A stretch of 11,153 nucleotides of DNA from an uncultured Christensenella sp. (GCA_949293915.1 CASFFJ010000097.1:1-11153), one strand, 5' to 3'; positions 1-7,203 are shown, counted from the first letter of the stretch. The notes: generated by a model from the sequence alone, not told the origin. Program-made: numbers and translations.

Positions 1-539
1 CTGGATGTACAGATATCAATATAACCTTCGCTTTCGAATGAATTTTTTAAATATTCTGCATATTTACTGCTATATGATGAAATTTCCATATTTGTTGGTT
101 CGCCACGTGAAATTGATTGTACGTGACCAGGTCCAACCCATACTGCAATGTTTGATCTATACACACCTGCTTTGCGCAAAACTTTTGTAAGCGTATTACC
201 TGTGTCTTGCTCAATACCTTTCATACACAAGCAATATTTTTTATTCTCAAAGCCTTCGCCATATTCTCTTTTTATGCGTTCCATTAAATTAGATAATTGT
301 TGAGAAACGATAGATATAATTACAACTTCGCCAAAATCTAGTGCTTCACGCAAATCGTGTGTCATTTTGATTGATTTAGGTAGTTCCAAATATTCGTTCT
401 TGTGAGTTAAGAAAAGCTTGCTCTCAGGTCTATCATCAAATTTCAATTCCCACATTGTGATATCATAACCTTTTGCTCTATTGAGATAATACGCTATACA
501 TGATGCCCATCTTCCTGAGCCTAAAATACTAATCTTCAT
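1..539 (-). CDS. gpsA: NAD(P)-dependent glycerol-3-phosphate dehydrogenase, N-terminal part (cut by window edge)
   Basis: The frame read on the minus strand from the ATG at 539-537 is open to the window edge (179 codons, about half of the usual 330 or so). Seen: a Rossmann dinucleotide-binding start MKISILGSGRWASCIAYYL with GxGxxA at residues 7-12; the conserved turn MKGIE at 106-110, matching the family's (T/S)KG(I/L)E; and WVGPGHVQSISRGEPTN at 134-150, matching the GPSxAxEVxxGxPT segment. The family interconverts dihydroxyacetone phosphate and sn-glycerol 3-phosphate in the cytoplasm, supplying the phospholipid backbone. The C-terminal domain with the catalytic lysine lies outside the window. 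The start overlaps the lysS stop by 11 nt and follows a good Shine-Dalgarno sequence, so the two genes are probably co-transcribed and translationally coupled. The Trp-Ala-Ser-Cys after the glycine motif is somewhat divergent from the usual WGTA, but the assignment is firm at family level. Confidence 0.9.
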   Translation of the reverse strand, partial: MKISILGSGRWASCIAYYLNRAKGYDITMWELKFDDRPESKLFLTHKNEYLELPKSIKMTHDLREALDFGEVVIISIVSQQLSNLMERIKREYGEGFENKKYCLCMKGIEQDTGNTLTKVLRKAGVYRSNIAVWVGPGHVQSISRGEPTNMEISSYSSKYAEYLKNSFESEGYIDICTS

Positions 540-2061
540 CTTTTTCCACCTCTTTTGATTCATCCAATGGTTTTGTGATAGGGAATAAGATTGTGTCACG
601 AATATTTTCGCAATCTAGCAAGTGATAAATAAACACATCAATTCCAAAACCAATACCACTGATTGGTGGGAAGCCGTGCTCCATAGCAAGCACATATTCT
701 TTGTCATAATCCATAGCCTCTGCATCGCCACGTTGTTTTGCTGTTGCTTGGTCCTCAAAACCTTTTTTCTGTTGAATAGGGTTAACCAACTCGCTATAAC
801 CTTTAATCATTTCTTGCCCATCAATGACCAGTTGGAACATCTCAATTAATCTATCATCATTATCGTTAAAGCGTACAAGTGGAACAACATTTGGATAATT
901 GTATAGAATGGTTGGTTCAGTGATATTAGGACGCATTTTACGTTTGTAGAGTAAGTCAATAATGCCACCACAAGTGAATTGGTCGGCAAGTTCGTATTCT
1001 TCCAATAAGCCTTTTTCTAAAACAAGTTTTTTGAATTCATCCACATCTGTCATATCCAAAACGTTAAAGCCTAAAATTTCATTCAGTGTTGCCACATAGT
1101 CAATTCTTGGAAATTCTTCTGGCAATTTAATAGTCCTACCATTAGAGTTAAACTCGTATTTACCAAACACATAAAAACAAACTTCTCTAAATAATTTAGT
1201 ATAAAATTTAATGCTATCTTCATAGTCCCAATAAGCAGCGTAACTTTCAAGCATTGTAAATTCTTGCAGTTTGTCCACGCATAAGCCCTCGTTCCTAAAA
1301 TCTTTTGCAATTTCAAACACTTTATCAAATCCGCAAGCAATAACGCGTTTTAAGAATGTCTCTGGAGATATTCTAAGATTCATATCAAGGTCAAGTGCGT
1401 TATGGTGTGTGCGGAATGGTTTAGCAAGTGCACCTCCAACCGCATTTTGCAATATCGGTGTTTCGACTTCTAAAAATCCGTGTTTGATATAAAATTCACG
1501 TAAAAATTGAGTTACTTTGAAACGTACCAACACAGCAAGTCTGCTCTTTTCATTAGATATAATATCAAGATATCTTTGACGATAGCGAATGTCTGTGTCT
1601 GTCAATCCGTGGAATTTCTCAGGAAGTCCACGTAGCGCCTTAGATAACAATTCAAAAGTTTCTACTTGAACAGTGAGTTCGCCCGTTTGCGTGCGAATCA
1701 ATTTACCTTCCACGCCAATAAAGTCGCCGATATCACAAAACTCTTTAAATTTTTGTAATGCTTCTTCGCCAACAATATTTAAAGATAGGCTGATTTGCAC
1801 ACTTGTGCGAATTGGAGATGTGAAGTCAATGTCAAAATTGTCGCCAATTGCATAAAGTTTAGCAAAAATAAGCTTACCAAATGTACGCTTGAATGTCATT
1901 CTACCCGCAACACTTACTTTTGTGTCAAGTTCGTATTTATCTAAGTCGTGTATCTCGTGCGTTTTAGCATATTTAGCTTTATATGCCTTTTCGCCCGCTG
2001 ATTCTAATCTTCTAACTTTATCTAGTTTTATATCGTATTCGTGCATATTTTCATTTTGCAT
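529..2061 (-). CDS. lysS: lysyl-tRNA synthetase, class II, with an altered motif 3
   Basis: The 510-aa length is normal for class II LysRS, which charges tRNA-Lys in the cytoplasm. Domains: an OB-fold anticodon-binding region at about 45-140, then the catalytic domain. Motif 1 ends in GFLEVETPILQ (195-205); THHNAL (218-223) and LRISPETFLKR (229-239) follow; motif 2 is FEIAKDFRNEG (249-259, with R256) and then LQEFTMLESY; the lysine-site segment is GYSEL (421-425). Motif 3 reads SGIGFGIDVFIYHLL (468-482), where class II enzymes normally have GIDR: V476 (codon GTG) replaces the arginine that contacts ATP. The residue before GYSEL is Lys420, usually Asn. The rest of the fold and length are intact, so I keep the LysRS call, but activity is not certain. 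The start is M1, set by AAAAGAGG seven bases upstream. It ends in TAG, overlapping gpsA. Confidence 0.93.
   Translation of the reverse strand: MQNENMHEYDIKLDKVRRLESAGEKAYKAKYAKTHEIHDLDKYELDTKVSVAGRMTFKRTFGKLIFAKLYAIGDNFDIDFTSPIRTSVQISLSLNIVGEEALQKFKEFCDIGDFIGVEGKLIRTQTGELTVQVETFELLSKALRGLPEKFHGLTDTDIRYRQRYLDIISNEKSRLAVLVRFKVTQFLREFYIKHGFLEVETPILQNAVGGALAKPFRTHHNALDLDMNLRISPETFLKRVIACGFDKVFEIAKDFRNEGLCVDKLQEFTMLESYAAYWDYEDSIKFYTKLFREVCFYVFGKYEFNSNGRTIKLPEEFPRIDYVATLNEILGFNVLDMTDVDEFKKLVLEKGLLEEYELADQFTCGGIIDLLYKRKMRPNITEPTILYNYPNVVPLVRFNDNDDRLIEMFQLVIDGQEMIKGYSELVNPIQQKKGFEDQATAKQRGDAEAMDYDKEYVLAMEHGFPPISGIGFGIDVFIYHLLDCENIRDTILFPITKPLDESKEVEKDED
546..552 (-). promoter_or_regulatory. Shine-Dalgarno site of gpsA inside the lysS coding end
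   Basis: Read on the minus strand this is GAGGTGG, six bases before the gpsA ATG at 539. It lies within the last codons of lysS, so ribosomes finishing lysS stop a few bases past the gpsA start. This site fixes the gpsA start and supports coupling. Confidence 0.75.
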
Positions 2062-2079
2062 AATTATACCTCTTTTAAG

Positions 2080-2108
2080 AGTATAGCAATTAATTGAATA
2101 TTTGTCAA
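2080..2108 (-). promoter_or_regulatory. sigma-70-type promoter of lysS-gpsA
   Basis: On the minus strand: TTGACA (2108-2103), a 17-nt spacer, then TATACT (2085-2080). The -35 box is a perfect consensus and the -10 box is off by one base. The expected start near 2073 gives a leader of about 12 nt that begins at the AGAGG ribosome site itself, which leaves no room for a T-box or riboswitch. Confidence 0.8.
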
Positions 2109-2221
2109 TTTGTTGTATATAAAATTATGTTGTTTATCAGTATTTTTAATACGCGCGATATCAATATTTTTTTAATTTGTCAAATGTTTTTTGCTTTTTT
2201 AAAAAAAATCAAAAAAAATAT

Positions 2222-2250
2222 TTGCATATTTTTGTCATCTTTGTTATATT
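2222..2250 (+). promoter_or_regulatory. sigma-70-type promoter of the DisA-like gene
   Basis: TTGCAT (2222-2227), a 17-nt spacer, then TATATT (2245-2250), with an extended -10 TG at 2242-2243. The predicted start near 2257 gives a leader of about 16 nt before the ATG at 2273. It diverges from the lysS promoter; the 114 nt between the two are T/A-rich and carry no clear operator. Confidence 0.65.
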
Positions 2251-2272
2251 GAAATAAAAGAATGGGTGCGAT

Positions 2273-3340
2273 ATGGAAGAAGTAGTTTTTTTTGATAATG
2301 CAAAAGAAAATGTAATCAAATTTTTTGAAAATGAGTTTGAGAATTTTCCACCGCTATTAATGTCACATTTTTTGAACAAGTTTAATGACATTTTAAACTG
2401 GTCGGAAGAAGATCAAAAAATCAAACCTAAGATTTTATTTACTGACAATATTGAGTTGTTTACAAAACATATTCCAAAATCGCACGCACTCACAATATTT
2501 GAAGATGTTGATGCCACAATGTTTAATTCGCGCCTTAAATCAATTTTAGCGATTATAAAAAATGAGTGGTGCTTGTTTATTGATATTAAAGAAAACAAAA
2601 TTTGTTATGGCATAATTATGTCGTTTACTAGTATTAAAGACAGGAATCTTTTGCAAACAATATCAGAAAACAGTACTATAAAAGACAAAGCGAGCAATAT
2701 CCATGCAGTGTTGGCTATGCCTAATAACTTTTTTACAATGCACTTACATTCTATCAAGGGTAACGATTTAACTATAAACTTTTCGCTTGATAAATCAAAA
2801 AGCAATACATTTTCTAGCGAAATTAGAGATTTTGTGAAATGCACTTTTTCTAAACTGCGCACAACTCAAAGAAAATTGCAAGATATGAAAAATCTTTACT
2901 TAAACATTTTCACAAATGTTATGAATAATGTAAATGGCGCTATATGTGTCATTGTTGATAAAGATTATAAAGACAATGGCATCTTTCAAGATGGCATCTG
3001 GTTAACAGAACCTATCAGTTTTAGCAAATTATTCACTCAATCAAAAAGCTATAGTGAAGAGAAATTGCAAGCGTTTGCCGACTTATTTATTAATATGCTG
3101 AACTTTGATGGCATAACAATTATTGACAATCAAGGCAGATTACGCGCATTCAATGTGTTTGTTGAGCCGAATCTTAAAAAAGTGGGTTACATTGTAGGCG
3201 GAGCACGAAAGCGCGCTGCATATTATATTCTGAGTAGCAAAAAACGAGATATTGTTGGTGTATATTTCCAATCGCATGAGGGGGAAGTATTTTTTCAAGA
3301 ATTAAAACAAAAAAACAAAGGCGAAACAAATAAATCCTAA
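2273..3340 (+). CDS. DisA/diadenylate-cyclase-fold protein, probable nucleotide sensor
   Basis: 355 aa, no signal peptide or membrane helix, so likely cytoplasmic. The C-terminal part (about 200-345) has the order of elements of the DisA-N (DAC) domain: a helix (about 203-220), a strand NGAICVIVD (221-229), a second helix (262-276), FDGITIIDNQGRLRAF (278-293) at the place of the catalytic DGA segment, GGARKRAAYYIL (309-320) at the place of the GTRHRAA motif, and YFQSHEGEVFF (331-341) at the place of SEExGxI. The catalytic motifs are changed (DGI for DGA, RKR for RHR), as in DisA-N relatives proposed to sense rather than make nucleotides (some databases call such proteins probable sensor domain DACNV). 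Residues 1-200 look mixed alpha/beta and are not recognised. No effector domain is visible. The ribosome site (GGGTG at 2264-2268) is weak. The gene ends 3 nt short of the convergent coiled-coil gene. The fold call is by pattern recognition; ligand and activity are unknown. Confidence 0.6.
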   Translation: MEEVVFFDNAKENVIKFFENEFENFPPLLMSHFLNKFNDILNWSEEDQKIKPKILFTDNIELFTKHIPKSHALTIFEDVDATMFNSRLKSILAIIKNEWCLFIDIKENKICYGIIMSFTSIKDRNLLQTISENSTIKDKASNIHAVLAMPNNFFTMHLHSIKGNDLTINFSLDKSKSNTFSSEIRDFVKCTFSKLRTTQRKLQDMKNLYLNIFTNVMNNVNGAICVIVDKDYKDNGIFQDGIWLTEPISFSKLFTQSKSYSEEKLQAFADLFINMLNFDGITIIDNQGRLRAFNVFVEPNLKKVGYIVGGARKRAAYYILSSKKRDIVGVYFQSHEGEVFFQELKQKNKGETNKS

Positions 3341-3343
3341 CAA

Positions 3344-3607
3344 CTATTTATTATTTTGTTCAAGTTGAGATTTTAAATAAATTATTTCATTTTTTAGTCT
3401 TACACATTCCGCTTGTTTTTCTTTAAGTTGTTTTATTAGGCGGTCGTTTGTCATATTGATTGATAATATTTCTGCACGTTTTTCTAATTCAATTTTTTTC
3501 TTTATAACTAGCAAAATGCCATTAAATAGCGCACTGATATCATTATCAGTGATTGTAGGTGGCATAGTGTGTAATTTACATTCATTATTAGTGTTATTTT
3601 TCTTCAT
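3344..3607 (-). CDS. small coiled-coil protein of unknown function
   Basis: 87 aa. Residues 1-30 contain TITDNDISALFNGILLVI, likely a short amphipathic helix. Residues 33-85 are a continuous charged helix with leucine/isoleucine heptads (for example RLIKQLKEKQAECVRLKNE), so a coiled coil that would dimerise or bind a partner is likely. There is no signal peptide or transmembrane segment. Codon use resembles the neighbours, which favours a real gene over a chance frame, but no Shine-Dalgarno sequence precedes the ATG at 3607 nor the internal ATG at codon 15, and I see no clear promoter in the 106-nt AT-rich gap to the divergent gene at 3714. It ends in TAG, three bases from the convergent DisA-like gene. 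It could be a small adaptor for a neighbour; that is only a guess from position. Confidence 0.55.
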   Translation of the reverse strand: MKKNNTNNECKLHTMPPTITDNDISALFNGILLVIKKKIELEKRAEILSINMTNDRLIKQLKEKQAECVRLKNEIIYLKSQLEQNNK

Positions 3608-3713
3608 AATTTTATTTTTGACGTGTTTTTTCTTTTTATTTTACGAAAAATGTTTTTTATTATATTGTTTTAGCGAATGACAAGTTTTTTTTGTTTCTGT
3701 CATACATATTAAT

Positions 3714-4562
3714 ATGAAATATTTAATTTCAAAGTTTGCTTGTGTACTATTAAGCGACAAAATATATGATATTGTTCCATACTGCAAATATTGTATTGTC
3801 GATAATAAAACCACTCATTATCTAGTGTTTGGACATAATGGGGAATTGCCATTTGTGTTTGATTTTAACGAGCATAAAAATGTTTTAAAAATAGACTATG
3901 GATTTGATACATATTATTATTTATGCGCAGATTATATTAATTCGTTTTCAACACAAATTAAATTTATGTCTAATACTGTAACAGTAAATATCAATAAAAG
4001 TTTAACAATTTTAATAAATGGCGAACAAATTTGTGATGAAAAAGTAAAAGATATATCTTATTCGCATTATGAGATTAGGAAAAATTATCTTGTTATTTAT
4101 TTTAAAGGTTCACGTGACTTTGTCGTGATTGTTAAAGACAAAGAATTAAAAATTGCATCATATTATGATGAAATAAATATTGTTGCAGATGAATTGATAT
4201 TTATGTGCAAATGCTATGATAGTTTAGAACACGGAAAAGTTTTTATGATAAACAAAAATAATGAATACGATAGTTATTTAATTTATCTTAATAATAGTGA
4301 AAAGATTTTTAATCAAGACTTTATCCCAAATGCATTCTTGGATTGTGTTGTGGCAGGCAATTATAAATACGCTAACAAATTGTTAGATGATAGCATTAAA
4401 TTAGATGATGAAACAAAACTAAGAGATTTTTTTGCTGATTTTGATGATTATCTTCCGCTACAAAAAGCTATTGCATTGATTAAAAAAAATACCCTTGCGG
4501 GTATTTATAAGTTTGAGATTACTCAATCGAAAATATCAAATATTATTCGTTTAGATTGTTAG
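3714..4562 (+). CDS. hypothetical protein, probably beta-rich with a helical C-terminal part
   Basis: 282 aa; I do not recognise the family. Residues 1-200 are a run of alternating hydrophobic strands (for example KSLTILINGEQ at 95-105, NYLVIYFKG at 124-132, DFVVIVKDKELKIASY at 135-150), suggesting a beta-sheet or propeller-like fold. Residues 205-250 look helical (AFLDCVVAGNYKYANKLLDD, then LRDFFADFDDYLP), followed by two strands (AGIYKFEI and KISNII). The N-terminus is not a convincing signal peptide, so a cytoplasmic location is likely. No Shine-Dalgarno sequence precedes the ATG, which sits inside the perfect 12-bp palindrome CATATTAATATG (3705-3716); a leaderless or nearly leaderless start is possible. 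The 3' end overlaps the convergent ATPase gene by 20 nt and contains that gene's probable terminator. Confidence 0.75.
   Translation: MKYLISKFACVLLSDKIYDIVPYCKYCIVDNKTTHYLVFGHNGELPFVFDFNEHKNVLKIDYGFDTYYYLCADYINSFSTQIKFMSNTVTVNINKSLTILINGEQICDEKVKDISYSHYEIRKNYLVIYFKGSRDFVVIVKDKELKIASYYDEINIVADELIFMCKCYDSLEHGKVFMINKNNEYDSYLIYLNNSEKIFNQDFIPNAFLDCVVAGNYKYANKLLDDSIKLDDETKLRDFFADFDDYLPLQKAIALIKKNTLAGIYKFEITQSKISNIIRLDC
4482..4506 (-). terminator. intrinsic terminator of the P-type ATPase gene, embedded in the convergent gene
   Basis: Read on the minus strand: an 8-bp perfect stem (4487-4506) AAATACCC / GGGTATTT closed by a GCAA (GNRA) tetraloop, running directly into a U tract from the A run at 4482-4489. 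It lies 37 nt past the ATPase stop and falls entirely within codons 257-264 of the opposite-strand gene at 3714-4562. On the plus strand the stem is not followed by a T run, so it should act only for the ATPase. Confidence 0.75.
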
Positions 4563-6942
4563 ACTTAGTTGTTAGTTCAAACAGTTTGTTTAGTATCCAA
4601 TACAAAGTAAACGCAAAATAACATACTAAAACTAAAATCAATTTTTCTGTATACGCTATATCTACATACTTGAATAAGTCAGAGAAGAACATCACTGCAA
4701 CCACTGCCAAACACGCACACGTTATGAACATAATTGATTTAAACCAATTAAATGGCTTGCACATTTTATATAACGAGATAAAGCCAACGATTAATACCGC
4801 GAGCGAACTCATAGTGACCAAAACTTCGGTTGAAATGCCAGTTTTCATTTGATAAATATACAAGAAAATTACGGCACACACCATACATATACCGGCAGGA
4901 AGCGTATTCTTTGCAACATTTGATAAAAATTTGCCCTGAATACGATTTGTGTTTGGTTGCAATGCTAAGCAGAAAGATGGAATACCTATAACTAATGTTT
5001 CTAATAATATAAACTGAATAGGCGAGAATGGATAAGTTTTGTTCATACACAATACGAACACTGATATGCAGATTGCAAATATCGTTTTCATTAAGAATAG
5101 AGAAGATGATTTTTGAATGTTATTAATAACCCGCCTACCTTCAGCCACTACGTTAGGCATAGAACTAAAATTGCTATCCAGCAACACTAACTGACTGACA
5201 CTTCTAGCGGCATCACTGCCGGCAGCGATTGCCACTGAACAATCTGCTTCTTTTAATGCTAATATATCATTGACACCATCGCCTGTCATTGCAACAGTAT
5301 TGCCTTGTGATTTAAGCGTGCGGACCAAAATTGCTTTTTGTTCTGGACTGACACGCCCAAATATTGTATATTTATTTGCCGCTTCACGCACTTCGTTTTC
5401 GCTCATACCGTGCAAACTGATATATTTGTCGCAATTTTCGACACCGCAACGTCTGGACACTTCGCTGACAGTTATTGGATTGTCGCCAGAAATAATTTTG
5501 ATATCCACACCATTATCCTTAAACCATTGTATTGTCTTAGGCGCATCTTTTCTAATATTGTCTTGCAATAATATGAATGAAATTGGCTTTACATTTTGAT
5601 TTGAGAAATTATTGTCACACGAGCATAACAACAAAACTCTATAACCTTCTAAAGCGAAACTTTCAGCTGATTTTTTAATTTCATCAGTTGGATTACTCAT
5701 CACATATTCATAAGCACCTAATTTGTATGCGCCAACTTGTTTGAATTTACAGCCCATAAATTTTCGTTCACTGCTAAAAGGTACAGATTTATCCGCACTA
5801 TAACAAGGCTTTCCAAAATATGCTTTTAATGCTAGCGCAGTATGGTTAGCATCGTGGAAAGTAGCCACCATACTAGCAATAATTTTATCTACATCTTTTG
5901 TTGTGTGACCACTATCTAGCATCACTACATCTTTGACACTCATAGAGCCATTGGTCAAAGTCCCAGTCTTATCAAGACATAAGACATTTGTTCGAGCCAA
6001 CATCTCTATACAATATAAATCTTGTACTAATGTTCGTTTTTTTGCTAAACGTACCACACTTACTGCTAGCGCAACTGAGGTCAATAAAAACATTCCAGCA
6101 GGTATCATTGCGATTATACAACCACTAGTTTTTGTAATAACCATATATGCCAGCGAATAATTTTCGGCAGGATTATTGACATAGTATGTGTAATTGTTGT
6201 AAAGCATAATTATAGCAATTGGCACCATAAAGATTGATATAATTTTTATAAGCGCTCTGAGTGATGTCAATAGTTCACTTTTTGATTGAGCGAAAGATTT
6301 TGCTTTTTCACTTAGTTGTTCGATATAATTTTCTTGACCAATTTTGTTTACTTTGGCACGGGCAGAACCAGATGAAACGAAACTACCACCTAATAGAGTG
6401 TCACCTTTCTTTTTCTTTATAGGCAAACTTTCACCTGTCAATAAACTTTCATTAACCTCAATCTCGCCATCAAGCATTATGCTGTCACACGCTATTTGCA
6501 TACCAGATGACAACACCAATACATCATCCAGCACAAGTTCGGTCTTATAAATCTCTTGCACTTCGCCATCTCTAACAACTTTGGTAAAATTAGAATTAGA
6601 CAAATTTAATTTATCTAATGTCCGCTTAGCTTTAATCTCTTGAATTATTCCTATAGTTGTATTTAATACAACAATGACCATAAATAGTAAGTCTGCATAT
6701 GCGCCAACTGAAATAAGAGCTAAAGCAACGACCAAACACGTCATATTAAAGAAAGTAAAAATATTTTTAGCAAAAATACTACCAATACTTTTTGATTTGT
6801 TACTAGTTTTTGAATTGATTAGATTTTCGCCAATTCTTTGATTGATTTGTTTTTCATTCAAACCTTTTTCTGCGCTTGGATTAAAGCGCGATATATTGGC
6901 TGAAGTTATTTTTGTTTTCTTTTTATTCATTTTCTTACTCAT
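4543..6942 (-). CDS. P-type cation-transporting ATPase, CtpE-like
   Basis: 799 aa integral membrane pump using ATP to move a cation. Seen: actuator motif LLTGES (167-172); phosphorylation motif CLDKTGTLT (322-330, with D324 phosphorylated); nucleotide domain with PFSSERKF (388-395) and LGAYEYV (408-414) at the KGAPE position; DNIRKDAP (461-468), SGDNP (485-489) and MTGDGVNDILALKEAD (552-567). About ten membrane helices: near 61-80, 83-103, 231-250, 264-297, 613-633, 640-662, 681-697, 707-724, 735-753 and 766-788. The run from helix 4 into the phosphorylation site (VVRLAKKRTLVQDLYCIEML) matches the CtpE group, whose mycobacterial member is linked to calcium. There is no heavy-metal domain or CPC motif. 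The helix 4 site reads IPAGM (280-284), not the PEGL of calcium pumps, so the ion is open: Ca, Mg or another. No Shine-Dalgarno sequence; the promoter places the transcript start on the ATG. Confidence 0.9.
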   Translation of the reverse strand: MSKKMNKKKTKITSANISRFNPSAEKGLNEKQINQRIGENLINSKTSNKSKSIGSIFAKNIFTFFNMTCLVVALALISVGAYADLLFMVIVVLNTTIGIIQEIKAKRTLDKLNLSNSNFTKVVRDGEVQEIYKTELVLDDVLVLSSGMQIACDSIMLDGEIEVNESLLTGESLPIKKKKGDTLLGGSFVSSGSARAKVNKIGQENYIEQLSEKAKSFAQSKSELLTSLRALIKIISIFMVPIAIIMLYNNYTYYVNNPAENYSLAYMVITKTSGCIIAMIPAGMFLLTSVALAVSVVRLAKKRTLVQDLYCIEMLARTNVLCLDKTGTLTNGSMSVKDVVMLDSGHTTKDVDKIIASMVATFHDANHTALALKAYFGKPCYSADKSVPFSSERKFMGCKFKQVGAYKLGAYEYVMSNPTDEIKKSAESFALEGYRVLLLCSCDNNFSNQNVKPISFILLQDNIRKDAPKTIQWFKDNGVDIKIISGDNPITVSEVSRRCGVENCDKYISLHGMSENEVREAANKYTIFGRVSPEQKAILVRTLKSQGNTVAMTGDGVNDILALKEADCSVAIAAGSDAARSVSQLVLLDSNFSSMPNVVAEGRRVINNIQKSSSLFLMKTIFAICISVFVLCMNKTYPFSPIQFILLETLVIGIPSFCLALQPNTNRIQGKFLSNVAKNTLPAGICMVCAVIFLYIYQMKTGISTEVLVTMSSLAVLIVGFISLYKMCKPFNWFKSIMFITCACLAVVAVMFFSDLFKYVDIAYTEKLILVLVCYFAFTLYWILNKLFELTTKSNNLNE

Positions 6943-6948
6943 ATATTA

Positions 6949-6977
6949 ATATTAACACAATCAAAAAAAATTAACAA
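6949..6977 (-). promoter_or_regulatory. extended -10 promoter of the ATPase, predicting a leaderless mRNA
   Basis: On the minus strand: TTGTTA (6977-6972), a 17-nt spacer ending in TGT, then TAATAT (6954-6949). The TG forms an extended -10. Six bases (TAATAT again) separate the -10 box from the ATG at 6942, so the usual start distance falls on the A of the ATG. This agrees with the absence of a ribosome site. The low complexity of the region raises the chance of a coincidental match. Confidence 0.55.
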
Positions 6978-7066
6978 TTAATTTATAAAATTAATTTAAT
7001 AAAACATAATGTAAATTTATAATATTTTAATTTAGCACAATAATAATTGAATAAAAAATAAATTTT

Positions 7067-7163
7067 ATTAAAAAATTAATAAATAAAAAAAATTTATTAA
7101 AAAATTAATAAATAAAAAAATTTTATTAAAAAATTATTAAAAAATTAATAAAAATTTAATAAA
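7067..7163. repeat. imperfect 29-bp AT-only tandem repeat
   Basis: Copies start at 7067 and 7096 and differ at one position. A third starts at 7125, matches for its first 12 bases and then breaks into a shortened copy from 7136. The core ATTAAAAAATTAATAA occurs at 7067, 7096 and 7136. A degenerate earlier copy may cover 7038-7066. The repeat may have grown by slippage. Confidence 0.75.
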
Positions 7164-7203
7164 TTATGAAAATAATTAAAATTAATTTTATTAAAAAAAC
7201 AAT

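Noticed and set aside
2109..2221. A regulatory RNA or T-box upstream of lysS
   Set aside because: The lysS promoter lies only about 20 nt from the start codon, so this region is not transcribed into lysS; apart from a 5-bp hairpin around GTATTTTTAATAC no structure was seen.
2979..2996. An inverted repeat CATCTT/AAGATG within the DisA-like gene
   Set aside because: It is short, lies in mid-gene, and is explained by the codons for DNGIFQDGIW with no T run or regulatory context.
3456..3680. A hydrophobic 74-aa plus-strand frame resembling a membrane peptide
   Set aside because: It is mostly the reverse of the coiled-coil gene, where Lys/Glu-rich helices read backwards as Phe/Leu/Ser-rich sequence, and it has no ribosome site.
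5270..5599. A 109-aa plus-strand frame and other open frames opposite lysS, the ATPase and the lipoprotein
   Set aside because: They are antisense to well-conserved genes, have no ribosome site and no recognisable protein pattern.
7050..7200. A replication origin or DNA-unwinding element
   Set aside because: AT-richness alone is not enough: no cluster of DnaA boxes (TTATCCACA-like) and no dnaA, dnaN or similar gene is present.
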